Shown: positions 19,325-29,676, numbered from the stretch's first letter. The stretch is DNA of 64,000 bases from Listeria cossartiae subsp. cayugensis (GCF_014229095.1 NZ_JAARZC010000003.1:416082-480081), one strand, 5' to 3'. A program made the numbers and translations. The notes: generated by a model not told the origin, from the sequence alone.

Positions 19325-20203
19325 ATGGTTGGTATGACTAGAAAGAAAACACTATTTTGGCTATGCATTTTCTTGCTTCCCAATTTACTAGGTTTTCTCA
19401 TTTTTATTGCAATTCCAATCCTTGGCTCGCTCGGTATCAGTTTTACCGACTGGGATTTAGTGAGTACGATTCACTTTACTGGATTTGAAAATTACAAAAG
19501 GCTATTTAATGACCCAGAATTTTGGAAGTCATTTAGAAATACAATCACGTTTATCATCGGTTACTTACCAAGCGTAATGATTCTTGGCCTTGCATGTGCC
19601 TTGATGTTGAATCAAAAAATTAAACTAAGACCATTTTTCCGAGCTGTGTACTTCTTACCCGTGATCACTTCATGGGTAGCAGTTTCACTCGTTTGGAAAT
19701 GGCTCTTCAATCCTTCATACGGTCTCATCAATTACTTCTTATCTTTAATTGGAATTGCTGGACCAAACTGGTTAACAGATCCACAAACAGCAATGATTGC
19801 AGTTATTATTACTAGTGCGTGGAAAGATATTGGTTTCGTTATGGTGCTGTTCCTTGGTGGATTGCAAAATATTTCACCATCCTACTACGAAGCAGCCAAT
19901 ATGGACGGGGCATCGAAACTTCGTCAGTTATTTTCCATCACTATCCCTTTGCTTACACCGACTACATTCTTTGTGACGATAATTTCACTTATCAACTCAT
20001 TTCAGGTGTTCGACCAAGTGATGATTATGACAGAAGGTGGTCCAAGTGGGTCGACGATGACTTTAGTCCAAAATATTTACAACCATGCATTTAGATACTT
20101 CGAAATGGGCTATGCTTCCGCGATGAGTTGGATATTGTTTATTGTTATTTTCATCATTACAATTATTCAAAATAAACTTCAAAAAAGGTGGTCCAATTAC
20201 TAA
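19325..20203 (+). CDS. Sugar ABC transporter permease (MalF/UgpA type)
   Basis: A 292-residue membrane protein with six predicted helices and the EAA loop (YYEAANMDGASKLRQLFSIT, about residues 191-210) that contacts the ATPase. GGAGG lies 10 nt before the ATG at 19325. No ATPase gene is present in the operon, so a shared MsmX/MsiK-type ATPase encoded elsewhere is expected. It forms the channel with the following gene, and its stop overlaps that gene's start by one base. Confidence 0.92.
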   Translation: MVGMTRKKTLFWLCIFLLPNLLGFLIFIAIPILGSLGISFTDWDLVSTIHFTGFENYKRLFNDPEFWKSFRNTITFIIGYLPSVMILGLACALMLNQKIKLRPFFRAVYFLPVITSWVAVSLVWKWLFNPSYGLINYFLSLIGIAGPNWLTDPQTAMIAVIITSAWKDIGFVMVLFLGGLQNISPSYYEAANMDGASKLRQLFSITIPLLTPTTFFVTIISLINSFQVFDQVMIMTEGGPSGSTMTLVQNIYNHAFRYFEMGYASAMSWILFIVIFIITIIQNKLQKRWSNY

Positions 20204-21051
20204 TGAAAACAGAAAAAAGTGGTTCACCAAAATGGCAATTAATTAAAAATATCTTAACCTATACGATTATCTCGCTGGGTGGAATTATCATGATTATGCC
20301 GTTTGTTTGGATGTTATCAACCGCATTCAAAACAGGCGCAGCGAACATGGTTTTACCGCCACAGTTTATACCAAAAGAGCCAACAACGGCAAACTTCACT
20401 CAAGTATTTGAAATGTTCCCAATGTTCCGATTTCTGATTAACTCAGTCGTTGTTGCAATTGTAACGACACTTGGTCAAATGCTGTTTTGTTCAATGGCAG
20501 CGTATGCATTTGCGAGAATCCCTTTCTGGGGTCGCGATAAATTATTTTTACTTTACTTGGCAACAATGATGGTGCCAGCTCAGGTTACAATGATTCCACA
20601 ATTTATCCTGATGAAGCAATTTGGCTGGTTAGATTCTTATGCCGGGTTGATTGTACCAGCACTATTCAGCGTTTTCGGTACATTCTTATTACGCCAAGCA
20701 TTCATGGGGATTCCAAAAGAACTAGAAGAAGCTGCGTTTATGGACGGAGCAAACCATTTCACTATTTTCCGAAAAGTTATTTTACCGCTAGCGAAACCTA
20801 CTTTTGCGACACTTGGGATTTTAACTTTTATGCAATCTTGGAACAGTTATTTATGGCCATTAATCGTGACAAGTTCACAAGAAATGGCAACTTTACCTTT
20901 AGGATTATCACTTTTACAAGGTAGATATGGAACGAATTACGGTTTGATGATGGCGGGAGTACTTATCAGTGTTATCCCGATTTTAGCAGTTTACCTTTTT
21001 GCTCAAAAATATTTCATCCAAGGAATGGCAATGAGCGGAATGAAAGAATAA
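20203..21051 (+). CDS. Sugar ABC transporter permease (MalG/UgpE type)
   Basis: The ATG at 20203 overlaps the stop of the previous permease (TAATG) and is preceded by AAAAAAGGTGG. This gives 282 residues with six predicted helices and the EAA loop (LEEAAFMDGANHFTIFRKVI). An in-frame GTG at 20188 is inside the ribosome site and is rejected. It partners the upstream permease in oligosaccharide import. Confidence 0.92.
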   Translation: MKTEKSGSPKWQLIKNILTYTIISLGGIIMIMPFVWMLSTAFKTGAANMVLPPQFIPKEPTTANFTQVFEMFPMFRFLINSVVVAIVTTLGQMLFCSMAAYAFARIPFWGRDKLFLLYLATMMVPAQVTMIPQFILMKQFGWLDSYAGLIVPALFSVFGTFLLRQAFMGIPKELEEAAFMDGANHFTIFRKVILPLAKPTFATLGILTFMQSWNSYLWPLIVTSSQEMATLPLGLSLLQGRYGTNYGLMMAGVLISVIPILAVYLFAQKYFIQGMAMSGMKE

Positions 21052-21078
21052 AAAACCAACAAAAAAGGAGCGTTACAA

Positions 21079-22332
21079 ATGAAAAAAGGTTTATTATTGT
21101 TAATGGTAGTTGTACTGTCTGTATTTGGTCTAACGGCTTGCGGTGGTAGTAGTAGCAGCGATAAAACGGAAATCACGTATTATCAATTCTCTGCCCCAGC
21201 TGATGGAAAAGCACTTGATAAAATGGTAAAAGAATTCGAAAAGCAAAACCCTGATATTAAAGTAAATGTTCAAACAATTGCATTCAATGATTACTTCACA
21301 AAATTACAAACACAAATTGCGGGCGGAGATGCTCCTGATGCTTTTGAACTTAACTACGAAACATTCATGCAATATGCGGAAAAGGGTGTACTTGCAGATT
21401 TAACAAGCTATATCGAAAAAGACAAAGACTTTGACCCATCAACACTTAATAAACAAGCGTATGATGCGTTCAAATATGACGGCAAACAATACGGAATGGT
21501 AGAAAGTTTCTCCAACGTAGTAACAATTTACAATAAAGATCTTTTTGACAAAGCAGGGGTTGACTACCCTACAGCTGACTGGACTTGGAAAGATGAAGAG
21601 GCCGCAGCGAAAAAATTAACAGACGCTAAAAATAAAGTGTGGGGAACTTCCCAACCGGTAACAATGAACGAATTTTACAAAGTAGCCGCGCAAAATGGTG
21701 GTTCAATTTTCAACAAAGATTTAACGGCAACAACAATCAACAGCCCTGAAAACGTAGCGGCATTAACGCACTTAACAAATGAAGTGACTGACTCCAAAGT
21801 GGCGCCTTCACCGGCTGACCTATCTGGACAATTGCCAGAAGATTTATTCATGAACGGCCAAATTGCAATGCTTCATACAGGCATTTGGATGTTTGATATG
21901 TTCCAAGCAGCGCCATTTAAATGGGATGTACAAGTAGAAGCAGGCAATACACAAAAAGCAACTCACTTCTTCGCAAATGGAATTGGTGTTTCGAAAGACT
22001 CCGATAAAAAAGAAGCAGCATTCAAATTCGCTTCCTTCATGAGTGCGAACGAAGAAGCAGCCAAAATCAGAATCGATAACAACTGGGAACTTCCAGCAAC
22101 AGAAAATAAAGAAATTTTGCAACCATATTTAGATGCAACTCCTCCAGATAATAGAGAAGCGGTATTCGAATCCTTACAATATATGGTTCTACCTCCAGTT
22201 GTAAAAGATTGGAACAAAATTAGTGATTACACAAACTCTGAATTTGAAAAAGTATTAAATGGTCAATCAACACCAGAAAAAGCACTGAAAAACAGTGAAG
22301 ATAACATCAACAAAACAATGGGATTTAAATAA
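21079..22332 (+). CDS. Sugar-binding lipoprotein of the ABC importer
   Basis: This 417-residue cluster-1 solute-binding protein has a lipoprotein signal (LTAC, lipidated cysteine at 21) followed by a GGSSSSD linker. It captures the oligosaccharide outside the cell and delivers it to the two permeases. From memory, the L. monocytogenes counterpart Lmo0181 has been crystallised with cycloalternan, which would make a cyclic alpha-1,3/alpha-1,6 glucotetraose the likely ligand. I infer the same here. A long hairpin directly follows the gene. Confidence 0.9.
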   Translation: MKKGLLLLMVVVLSVFGLTACGGSSSSDKTEITYYQFSAPADGKALDKMVKEFEKQNPDIKVNVQTIAFNDYFTKLQTQIAGGDAPDAFELNYETFMQYAEKGVLADLTSYIEKDKDFDPSTLNKQAYDAFKYDGKQYGMVESFSNVVTIYNKDLFDKAGVDYPTADWTWKDEEAAAKKLTDAKNKVWGTSQPVTMNEFYKVAAQNGGSIFNKDLTATTINSPENVAALTHLTNEVTDSKVAPSPADLSGQLPEDLFMNGQIAMLHTGIWMFDMFQAAPFKWDVQVEAGNTQKATHFFANGIGVSKDSDKKEAAFKFASFMSANEEAAKIRIDNNWELPATENKEILQPYLDATPPDNREAVFESLQYMVLPPVVKDWNKISDYTNSEFEKVLNGQSTPEKALKNSEDNINKTMGFK

Positions 22333-22340
22333 GTAAAACG

Positions 22341-22386
22341 AGTGGCAGGGACGTTTGTAAGTAACTTTACAAATTAGACTGCCACT
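22341..22386 (+). other. Hairpin between binding-protein gene and GH31 gene
   Basis: Nested arms AGTGGCAG/CTGCCACT and TTTGTAA/TTACAAA form a long stem-loop with no T-tract. It probably acts as an mRNA processing or stability element that keeps binding-protein transcript levels above those of the downstream enzymes, a common arrangement in malE-like operons. Confidence 0.55.
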
Positions 22387-22414
22387 TTAGTATATCCAAG
22401 AAAGGAAATAGAAT

Positions 22415-25400
22415 ATGTCTAAATTCACAAAATTAATGCAGGGTTACTTGCATTTAATAGAAGGAAAAAACGAAAAAATCAAACCGATTTTGGCGGAAAC
22501 TAAGCCTGATTTGCAGGCGGATTCGGTCCTTGAAACAGCTTCATGGCTATGGCTCAGCAGTAAAATTAATCATTATGATAGAGCGGAAGTAGAACCAGTT
22601 ATTGCTTTCTTAGTTGAAAATTGGAACCGCCCGGGAAAATCTGTTTGGGGTTCCGCGGAGAATGATATTTATTTAGCGACAATTTCAAGTGTGTATTCGG
22701 CATTACTAGATGTAAAAAACACGTTTCCAAAACCAGAATTACAACAAACAATTACAACGATTCGTGACTATTGCTTTGATAATTTACTCAAAGGAGATAG
22801 CGTTCTTACGGGCTTTAACACCCGAAAAGTATCGACTGACCAACTGCTTTCTGTACTTCCATTCGGACTTTTTTCGCCCGAAGATCTTGTTATGGTGGCG
22901 GCTGTTGGTAAAATGGAACAACAATTAGTGCAAGATGATGGCGTATTGCCTTACTCTGGCGCGCCAAAAGTGAGCTCATTTGCGACGGCGTTATTGGCAC
23001 TTTACTTCTTGGAAAAAAGTGACCAAGATAAAGCGCTATATTATTTGAATATGGCAATGAAAATGGAAGATGGCGACGAACTTGGCGAAATTTTCATCGC
23101 AATTAACCAAGCTTTCCGCGCGATGGAAAGCGAAGTGACTGCGCATATTTTGCATGATCCATTTGGGCATGAAAATCGTTATGAGCAGCAACTAACTGAA
23201 CGTACACCACATTATCCGGAAACAGAAATGCACTTTTCGGCTGCCTGCGAGGTTATTTCCGACATTGAAGCAATGCAAGTGGAACTAGTTTTAAAAGAGA
23301 AAGATTGGACGATTTTATGTGAGAAAAAGGAAAAAAATGATGTGCAAATTTGGGAAGCGCTCGTGCCGCCGCTGGAAGAAGTTGGCGAGTATACGTACTA
23401 TTTTCGGGCAGCATTGAAAGATCAAACTACATTGACATCAGAGGATTACATTGTCGAACCAATCTGGAAACACTGGTCAGAAGAAGCCGCAATTTGCGAG
23501 ACGGAGCAAGGTTTGATGGTTTTATTCAAAGAAAATCCAGCGAGCGTTATTCCAGTCGAATTCACCGTGAAATCCGATGAACTTGTAGTCGGGCTGAAAC
23601 CGTCCTTTAACGCAAGCGATATAAAAACAAAAGCATCCGGCCAACTGAAAAAAGGTGATTTAGAGATAGTTATTTCCAACAACCCAGTACGCCTGGAAGT
23701 GCATTTTAAAAACAAACTAGTTTTAGAATCCCATAAAATTTATCCGGCACTACAATGGTATACCGATAAGATGGGCACAATTAACAAAGTGAAACTGCAT
23801 TTGGATGCGCCGAAAGAAGAAGAGTATTATGGTTTCGGCGAACGGTACAATGCGCTAGGTCAGCGCGGGAATGTGCTTGATTGCTTTGTTTATAATCAGT
23901 ACCGCGACCAAGGAACAAGAACGTATATCCCGATGCCGTTTTACCATACGAACCGTGATTATAGTGTGTTTGTTGATACTGCTCGCTACACAAGCTTTGA
24001 TTTGGGGAGCCAATTAGCCGATAAGCATACAATTACCGTTGAGATAAACGGCTGTGATACAGATATTTGCCTATTGATGGGTGATATTCGCAGTGCAGTT
24101 GCCAAATATATGAAGAAAACTGGGAAACCGGCGATGGTTCCGGTTTGGGCGCTTGGACCGTGGATGTCTAGTAACAACTGGGACCGCGAATCTGTCGTTC
24201 GAAATGAAGTGGAAACGACGCAAGAATTGCAAATCCCGTCAACGGTTGTCGTGCTCGAACAATGGAGCGATGAAGCGACCTATTACATGTTCAATGACGC
24301 CGAATATGATGAAAAAGCGCCATCCGAAGCATATTCCTACGATGAAATTAGATTCCCTTCATGGGGCAGATGGCCAGATCCAAAAGGAATGGTTGACTAT
24401 ATCCATGACAATAAAATGAAATTAATTCTTTGGCAAATCCCAATTCAAAAATACTTGAATCGCCAACAGCATCCACTAAAAGACCGCGAAGAAGCCTATA
24501 TGATTGAAAAAGGCTACGTAGTGAAAAATCCAGATGGCTCACCGTACCGCATTCCAGAAAACTGGTTTACAGAAAGCTTGATTATGGATTTCTCCAACGA
24601 AGAAGGCAAAAAATGGTGGTTTGATAAACGACAATACTTAATTGATATTGGCGTCGATGGCTTTAAAACAGACGGCGGCGAATTCGTCTTTGGTGAAAAT
24701 CTACAATTTGCTGATGGCAGACGCGGCGATGAAATGCGCAATCTTTATCCGAATGATTACGTGGAAGCTTATTATCAATTTGCGCAACAAAATGATGGGA
24801 TGACGTTTAGCCGTGCGGGTTATACTGGCGCGCAAAATTTCCCGGCGCACTGGGCTGGTGACGAGCGTTCCACTTTTGATGCGTTTAGAAGATCGCTTAT
24901 TGCCGGACTTTCAGCTGGATTTTCCGGAATTCCGTTTTGGAGCTTTGATTTTGCGGGCTTTAATGGTGATATTCCGACTGCCGAGCTATTTATTCGTTCT
25001 GCTGAAATGGCTACTTTCTGCCCAATTATGCAGTATCATGCAGAAAGCAAAGCCGAATTCAACCAAGATCGGACGCCGTGGAACATTGCTTCTCGGACTG
25101 GTGACGATTCAGTTATCCCGATTTATCGCCATTTCGCGAATGTAAGAATGAACATTTTACCTTATATTTATAATGAATCGTTGAAATGTGTCGAAACTGG
25201 CATGCCGATGATGCGTGCGCTTCTGCTTGATTATAAAGAAGATCCGCGTGTTTCTGATATGTATGACCAATATTTATTCGGGGAAGCAATGCTTATCGCG
25301 CCAGTAATCGAAGACGGCGTGCGTTCCAGAGAAGTATATTTGCCAGAAGGAACTTGGTATGATTTCTGGAATGGAACAAAAGTGAACGGACCAACTTTAC

Positions 25401-25717
25401 GTAAATGCAAAGCTGATAAAGAAGAAATCCCGGTTTTCATCCGTGGTGGAAAAGTCGTGCTATGTAATGTAGATACTACGTTGAAACTAGGTTCATGGGT
25501 TGGAAATACCGTGGAAGAATACGATACACCATTGCTTAAAATTTACTTGGACGGAGATTTCACAGAAGAAATTATCGACCATTTATCAGAAAAATGGCTT
25601 GTCAAAGTGACGGAAAATGCGGACGAGGTAGTTGTTTCTGTCCAAACGAATACGCCAGCATATGAAGTTGAAGTAATCGGCACAACCAAAAAAGTACAAA
25701 TAAAGAAAGGAAGATAA
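22415..25717 (+). CDS. GH31 alpha-glucosidase / cycloalternan-degrading type, 1100 aa
   Basis: A cytosolic family-31 glycoside hydrolase with no signal peptide. A helical N-terminal extension (about 1-250) and an Ig/CBM-like beta domain (about 255-350) precede the GH31 core. The catalytic nucleophile is D753 in FKTDGGE, and the acid/base is D816 in WAGDERS. The FKTDxGE variant is seen in alpha-xylosidase (YicI)-like members, which explains frequent 'alpha-xylosidase' annotation. The operon context points instead to alpha-glucan oligosaccharides. It is about 300 residues longer than the neighbouring GH31. AAGGAAA precedes the ATG, and its stop is 2 nt from the next gene. Confidence 0.88.
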   Translation: MSKFTKLMQGYLHLIEGKNEKIKPILAETKPDLQADSVLETASWLWLSSKINHYDRAEVEPVIAFLVENWNRPGKSVWGSAENDIYLATISSVYSALLDVKNTFPKPELQQTITTIRDYCFDNLLKGDSVLTGFNTRKVSTDQLLSVLPFGLFSPEDLVMVAAVGKMEQQLVQDDGVLPYSGAPKVSSFATALLALYFLEKSDQDKALYYLNMAMKMEDGDELGEIFIAINQAFRAMESEVTAHILHDPFGHENRYEQQLTERTPHYPETEMHFSAACEVISDIEAMQVELVLKEKDWTILCEKKEKNDVQIWEALVPPLEEVGEYTYYFRAALKDQTTLTSEDYIVEPIWKHWSEEAAICETEQGLMVLFKENPASVIPVEFTVKSDELVVGLKPSFNASDIKTKASGQLKKGDLEIVISNNPVRLEVHFKNKLVLESHKIYPALQWYTDKMGTINKVKLHLDAPKEEEYYGFGERYNALGQRGNVLDCFVYNQYRDQGTRTYIPMPFYHTNRDYSVFVDTARYTSFDLGSQLADKHTITVEINGCDTDICLLMGDIRSAVAKYMKKTGKPAMVPVWALGPWMSSNNWDRESVVRNEVETTQELQIPSTVVVLEQWSDEATYYMFNDAEYDEKAPSEAYSYDEIRFPSWGRWPDPKGMVDYIHDNKMKLILWQIPIQKYLNRQQHPLKDREEAYMIEKGYVVKNPDGSPYRIPENWFTESLIMDFSNEEGKKWWFDKRQYLIDIGVDGFKTDGGEFVFGENLQFADGRRGDEMRNLYPNDYVEAYYQFAQQNDGMTFSRAGYTGAQNFPAHWAGDERSTFDAFRRSLIAGLSAGFSGIPFWSFDFAGFNGDIPTAELFIRSAEMATFCPIMQYHAESKAEFNQDRTPWNIASRTGDDSVIPIYRHFANVRMNILPYIYNESLKCVETGMPMMRALLLDYKEDPRVSDMYDQYLFGEAMLIAPVIEDGVRSREVYLPEGTWYDFWNGTKVNGPTLRKCKADKEEIPVFIRGGKVVLCNVDTTLKLGSWVGNTVEEYDTPLLKIYLDGDFTEEIIDHLSEKWLVKVTENADEVVVSVQTNTPAYEVEVIGTTKKVQIKKGR

Positions 25718-25719
25718 CG

Positions 25720-28011
25720 ATGGATGCTTCCACAAGTTTTGCGATTTTACCATCCAATGTAAAACAAAAAACAGCTTTCCCGAGAAAAATAAATCAAGTG
25801 AAAACGGCTAGTTGGGCGAATAATTGCCTGACTGGTACGCTTGATATCGGTCAGTTCAGCTGCTATTTTGTCAATGAAAAAATTGCCCGCGTGACGGTGA
25901 ATCCTTTTGGAGAAGTGGATTTAACGCCTTCGATTGCAGCGATTCATGATACTGAAAAACAAGCTGCCGAATTTACGGAAACAAATGATCACTATGAGCT
26001 TCACTTTGCGGATAAGGAGATTATTGTTTATAAAAATCCTTTCCAAATTAGTATGAAGCAAGCGGGGAAAACCATTTTTCAAACAGAGGGCTTGGCAATT
26101 AATCGCAACAAAGAACACCAAATTTCGATTAAAAGCGAACCTGGTACAGCGATTTTTGGCTTAGGCGAAAAAACCGGTGCTTTGAACAAAGCTGGCTCGA
26201 TTATTAGCATGTGGAACACGGATGTATACAGCCCGCATAATAAAGATACAGTGGAACTATATCAGTCGATTCCGTTCATGATTGCGGATGCTGCGGGAAC
26301 TACATACGGCTTGTTTTATGATAATTCGCACCGTACCGAATTCGATTTCCAAAGTTTTGAAGAAATGTATACCGTTTTAGCAGAAGGCGGGCAAGCGAAT
26401 CTGTATGTTATTTTTGGTGAAGATGTGAAAGAAGTGGTCGCGAATTATACCGATTTAACTGGAAAAACGCCACTTCCGCCAAAATGGTCGTTAGGATATC
26501 ATCAATCGCGTTACAGTTATACCTCGGAAGAAGAAGTGGAGCGAATTGCAAATACGTTTAAAGAGAAGGAGATTCCGCTCGACTGCGTATTCATGGACAT
26601 ACATTATATGGATGATTTCCGCGTGTTCACTTTTAACCCGGATACATTTCCGAATGGTCCAGAGCTGATTGCGCGTCTTCGCGAACAAAACATTGACGTT
26701 GTGCCGATTGTTGATCCGGGTATTAAAAAAGATGTCGACTATTCCGTTTATCAGGAAGGGATTAAGCACAATTATTTTTGCTCTAAACTGGAAGGTGAGA
26801 TTTATTACGGCGATGTTTGGCCGGGTGTCAGTGCTTTTCCAGATTTTCTAAGTACGACCGTTCAGCGTTGGTGGGGCGACTTGCACAAGTTTTACACGGA
26901 TTTAGGTATTCGCGGGATTTGGAATGATATGAATGAGCCATCAGTATTTAATGAAAGTAAAACGATGGATTTAGACGTCGTGCATAATCTTGACGGGAAA
27001 AATGTAACCCATAAAGAAGCGCATAATTTATACGGATTATATATGAGCAAAGCGACTTTTGAAGGATTAAAACGACTTGTGCCAAATGAGCGCCCGTTTT
27101 CACTCACTCGTGCTGGTTATGCTGGTGTTCAGCGTTATTCAGCAGTTTGGACGGGAGATAACCGCAGTCACTGGGAGCATTTGGAAATGTCGCTGCCGAT
27201 GATTATGAATTTAGGTTTATCTGGTGTTGCGTTTACTGGTGCCGATGTTGGCGGATTTTCTTCGGACTGTACGAAAGAAATGCTAATTCGCTGGACGCAA
27301 GCAGGGGCATTTTTACCGTATTTTAGAAATCATTGTGTGCAAGATAGCATTTATCAAGAACCGTGGGCTTTCGGTGCCGATGCGGAGGAAATCGTGAAGC
27401 AATACATCGAATTGCGCTACGCCTTTTTACCGTATATTTATACAGAATTCCAAAAAACAGCGGAGAGTGGTTTGCCGCTTGTTCGACCGCTTTACATGGA
27501 GTTCAAAGACGAACGCGATTTAATTCAAGTAAATGATCAATTTATGCTCGGCGAAAATATTCTTGTTGCGCCAATCGTTCGCGAAGGCCAAGTGAAACGT
27601 TTAGTTCGTTTACCAAAAGGGACTTGGTTTAACTATTGGACGAAAGAGCAATTAGCTGGCGGCGACTATATTATCGCAGACGCGCCGATTGATACCATGC
27701 CAATTTATATTAAAGCAGGGACGATTTTGCCAATCGGTAGTAGCGTTCAAAATACGAAAGAAACACAAGATTTGGCGCTAGAAGTATACTTGGATGGCGA
27801 CGTAGCAACTGGTTACGTGTATAATGATGATGGAAAAAGCTACCAATACGAAAATGGCGCAGTGTCCAAAACGGAACTTACAGCCACTTTCAAAAATGGC
27901 GAAGCGTACGTAAAAGCAAGCCATCAAGGTGAAGCAAACTTACAACTTAAAGTAACGACTATACAAGTTTTTGGCGAAAAAATAGACAAAATTACAAGGG
28001 CGGGAATTTAA
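25720..28011 (+). CDS. GH31 alpha-glucosidase
   Basis: This 763-residue cytosolic enzyme has the canonical GH31 nucleophile motif WNDMNEPSVF (D403) and acid/base D480 in WTGDNRS. N-terminal beta-sandwich, catalytic barrel and C-terminal beta domains are all present. It should release glucose from the non-reducing ends of alpha-glucosides. It sits between the long GH31 and GH13 genes with 2-3 nt gaps, so the three enzymes are translationally coupled. AAGAAAGGAAG precedes the start. Confidence 0.9.
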   Translation: MDASTSFAILPSNVKQKTAFPRKINQVKTASWANNCLTGTLDIGQFSCYFVNEKIARVTVNPFGEVDLTPSIAAIHDTEKQAAEFTETNDHYELHFADKEIIVYKNPFQISMKQAGKTIFQTEGLAINRNKEHQISIKSEPGTAIFGLGEKTGALNKAGSIISMWNTDVYSPHNKDTVELYQSIPFMIADAAGTTYGLFYDNSHRTEFDFQSFEEMYTVLAEGGQANLYVIFGEDVKEVVANYTDLTGKTPLPPKWSLGYHQSRYSYTSEEEVERIANTFKEKEIPLDCVFMDIHYMDDFRVFTFNPDTFPNGPELIARLREQNIDVVPIVDPGIKKDVDYSVYQEGIKHNYFCSKLEGEIYYGDVWPGVSAFPDFLSTTVQRWWGDLHKFYTDLGIRGIWNDMNEPSVFNESKTMDLDVVHNLDGKNVTHKEAHNLYGLYMSKATFEGLKRLVPNERPFSLTRAGYAGVQRYSAVWTGDNRSHWEHLEMSLPMIMNLGLSGVAFTGADVGGFSSDCTKEMLIRWTQAGAFLPYFRNHCVQDSIYQEPWAFGADAEEIVKQYIELRYAFLPYIYTEFQKTAESGLPLVRPLYMEFKDERDLIQVNDQFMLGENILVAPIVREGQVKRLVRLPKGTWFNYWTKEQLAGGDYIIADAPIDTMPIYIKAGTILPIGSSVQNTKETQDLALEVYLDGDVATGYVYNDDGKSYQYENGAVSKTELTATFKNGEAYVKASHQGEANLQLKVTTIQVFGEKIDKITRAGI

Positions 28012-28014
28012 TCA

Positions 28015-29676
28015 ATGAAAGAAAAAGACTGGTGGAAAAAAAGCGTAGTTTACCAAATCTATCCAAAAAGTTTCAATGATTCTAATGGCGATGGAGTTGG
28101 CGATATTCAAGGTATTATCGAGAAATTAGATTATTTAAAAGAGCTTGGCGTGGACGTTATTTGGCTGTCTCCGGTGTACGATTCGCCGCAAGACGATAAT
28201 GGTTACGACATTCGCGATTACCAAAAAATTTACGAAGAATATGGTGATATGGCAACTTTTGATAAATTACTTCAAGGTTTGCACGACCGTGATATGAAAC
28301 TCGTAATGGACCTAGTCGTTAACCACACATCCGATGAACACAAGTGGTTTGAAGAATCCCGAAAATCCAAAGACAACCCATACCGTGATTACTATTTCTG
28401 GCGCGAAGAAAACGAAATTAACAACTGGGGCTCCATTTTCAGCGGTCCAGCATGGGAATTAGACGAGAAAACGGGCGAGTACTATTTACACCTTTTCTCC
28501 AAAAAACAACCTGATTTAAACTGGGAAAATCCTAAATTACGCCAAGATGTATATAATATGATGAAATTCTGGCTAGATAAAGGCATTGATGGTTTCCGCA
28601 TGGACGTAATTAATTTTATTTCCAAAAATACCGATTTCCCAGACGGTCCTGTGCCAGACGGTCAAATTTACGGCGATGCTGGCAATGATTTCTGTAACGG
28701 ACCGCGGATTCACGAGTTCTTGCAAGAAATGAACCAAGAAGTTACTTCCAAATACGATGTGATGACTGTTGGTGAAATGCCTGGTGCTAGTACGACAGAC
28801 GCACAAATTTATACAGATCCAGCAAACAAAGAAGTCGATATGATTTTCACGTTCGAACATATGAATTTAGATTCCGACGGCGACAACAAATGGGATTTAA
28901 AACCAATTTACTTACCAGATTTGAAAGAAAACATGTCCGAATGGCAAGTGGCGCTTCAAGAAAATGGTTGGAACAGTTTATATTGGAACAATCATGACCA
29001 ACCACGTATCGTTTCTCGTTTCGGGAATGACAACCGTTTCCGCGTACGTTCAGCAAAAATGCTTGCAACCTGCCTGCATATGATGAAAGGAACACCGTAT
29101 ATTTATCAAGGTGAAGAAATCGGCATGACAAATGTTCATTTTGAAACCCTTGATGATTACCGTGATATCGAAACGCTTAACATGTACAAAGAACGTAAAG
29201 AGCAAGGCCATAGCCACGAAAGCATCATGCAGTCGATTTATACAAAAGGTCGCGACAATGCGAGAACGCCTTACCAGTGGGACAACAGCGAGAACGCTGG
29301 TTTCACAACTGGAACACCGTGGCTTAAAGTCAATCCGCGGTATACAGAAATCAACAACGAAGAAGCACTGAAAAATCCAGATTCGATTTTCTACTATTAT
29401 CAAAACCTAATTAAGTTGCGCAAAACAACTGAAATTATCACAACAGGCAATTACCGTCTATTGCTACCGAACGACGAAGCAGTTTTTGCATATGAACGCT
29501 ACACAAATAATGAAAAGTTAATCGTTCTATGTAATTTCTCTGAAAATGAACAAGTAATTACAGACGAGACCATTTTAAACGACATCCAAAAAGCTTCCGT
29601 ACTCGTAAACAATGTTCCCCATATTATAGAAGGAACTTTACGACCTTACGAAGCAATCGTTTATCAAGTGAAGTAA
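28015..29676 (+). CDS. GH13 oligo-1,6-glucosidase
   Basis: This 553-residue alpha-amylase-family enzyme of the GH13_31 type carries all catalytic residues: D197 (GFRMDVIN), E254 (VGEMPG) and D328 (NNHDQPR). The N-terminal stretch (WWKKSVVYQIYPKSF) and QDDNGYDI region are typical of isomaltase / oligo-1,6-glucosidase. Trehalose-6-phosphate hydrolase is a less likely alternative because no PTS gene is nearby. It would cleave the alpha-1,6 bonds left after the GH31 enzymes act. It is the last gene of the operon. Confidence 0.9.
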   Translation: MKEKDWWKKSVVYQIYPKSFNDSNGDGVGDIQGIIEKLDYLKELGVDVIWLSPVYDSPQDDNGYDIRDYQKIYEEYGDMATFDKLLQGLHDRDMKLVMDLVVNHTSDEHKWFEESRKSKDNPYRDYYFWREENEINNWGSIFSGPAWELDEKTGEYYLHLFSKKQPDLNWENPKLRQDVYNMMKFWLDKGIDGFRMDVINFISKNTDFPDGPVPDGQIYGDAGNDFCNGPRIHEFLQEMNQEVTSKYDVMTVGEMPGASTTDAQIYTDPANKEVDMIFTFEHMNLDSDGDNKWDLKPIYLPDLKENMSEWQVALQENGWNSLYWNNHDQPRIVSRFGNDNRFRVRSAKMLATCLHMMKGTPYIYQGEEIGMTNVHFETLDDYRDIETLNMYKERKEQGHSHESIMQSIYTKGRDNARTPYQWDNSENAGFTTGTPWLKVNPRYTEINNEEALKNPDSIFYYYQNLIKLRKTTEIITTGNYRLLLPNDEAVFAYERYTNNEKLIVLCNFSENEQVITDETILNDIQKASVLVNNVPHIIEGTLRPYEAIVYQVK

